A stretch of 64,000 bases of DNA from Roseateles koreensis. Its GTDB lineage: Bacteria; Pseudomonadota; Gammaproteobacteria; Burkholderiales; Burkholderiaceae_C. Below, in pieces: positions 63,986 to 64,000 of the stretch. The translations under genes were made by a program, and so were the position numbers. The stretch spans positions 62,001 to 126,000 of the forward strand of contig NZ_JAQQXS010000011.1 in NCBI RefSeq assembly GCF_028595305.1, given 5' to 3'. The stretch's first letter is position 1, and each line of letters begins with the position of its first letter. The notes beneath the pieces are model-generated. The model was not told the DNA's origin, did no database searches, and was given only the letters and a program-made list of their open reading frames with translations.

Positions 63986-64000
63986 ATGAAATCCGCGCCC
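63986..64000 (+). CDS. Possible start of the next gene (five codons only)
   Basis: An ATG nine bp after the porin-like stop opens MKSAP and then the window ends. AGG lies 3 bp upstream. It could be a third gene of the binding-protein/porin operon. Nothing more can be said. Confidence 0.3.

Overview
The window looks like chromosome of a betaproteobacterium of the order Burkholderiales (Comamonadaceae or a close relative). This rests on a hydrogenase small subunit very like Cupriavidus/Ralstonia HoxK, a complete exosortase A (XrtA)/PEP-CTERM locus of the betaproteobacterial type, and dense, short-spaced gene packing at fairly high GC. The genus cannot be fixed from this sequence. No rRNA, tRNA, insertion sequence, integrase or CRISPR array was recognised.

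Layout. (1) 1-6367, minus strand: an uptake [NiFe]-hydrogenase operon, hupS-L-E-C-D-F-G-H, with hupH cut by the left edge. The six cysteines of the oxygen-tolerant proximal cluster are all present in HupS. A near-consensus sigma-54 promoter lies about 120 bp upstream of hupS, with several inverted repeats behind it. (2) 7009-7239: a small unknown protein. (3) 7461-13000: an exosortase-A-associated acyl module: PLP decarboxylase and AMP-forming ligase on the minus strand; acyl carrier protein and two alpha/beta-hydrolases with altered nucleophile elbows on the plus strand. (4) 13073-28000: the strain-variable part of the exopolysaccharide locus, on both strands: TPR protein, DegT aminotransferase, GNAT/FemAB protein, glycosyltransferases, a Kdo-transferase-like protein next to kdsA, methyltransferase, Wzx-type flippase, an asparagine-synthetase-like protein without its N-terminal Cys, polysaccharide deacetylase and O-antigen-ligase-like protein. 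(5) 27960-44493, minus strand: the conserved XrtA core: glycosyltransferases, amidotransferase, exosortase fused to EpsI, FemAB protein, deacetylase, AAA ATPase, outer-membrane protein, tyrosine kinase, chain-length protein and Wza-like export lipoprotein. (6) 44781-46337: an FAD-linked oxidase. (7) 46600-47535: one PEP-CTERM substrate protein with its own sigma-54 promoter and a triple-hairpin 3' end. (8) 47697-57753, minus strand: trypsin-like protease, acyltransferase-PilZ fusion, PrsT, PrsR, PrsK and the initiating sugar transferase EpsB. (9) 58184-63976: ligA, a CNNM/CorC membrane protein, and an orphan periplasmic binding protein followed by a porin-like protein.

How it fits together (inference). 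EpsB starts a lipid-linked sugar, the glycosyltransferases extend it, amidotransferase, deacetylase, FemAB and acyl-module proteins decorate it, and flippase, ligase-like, chain-length and Wza proteins move and polymerise it. XrtA processes the PEP-CTERM protein at the inner membrane. PrsK/PrsR, whose PrsR is a sigma-54 activator, probably switches on the PEP-CTERM gene through the promoter at 46545-46560. The hydrogenase operon has its own sigma-54 promoter and must be driven by a HoxA/HupR-type activator outside this window.
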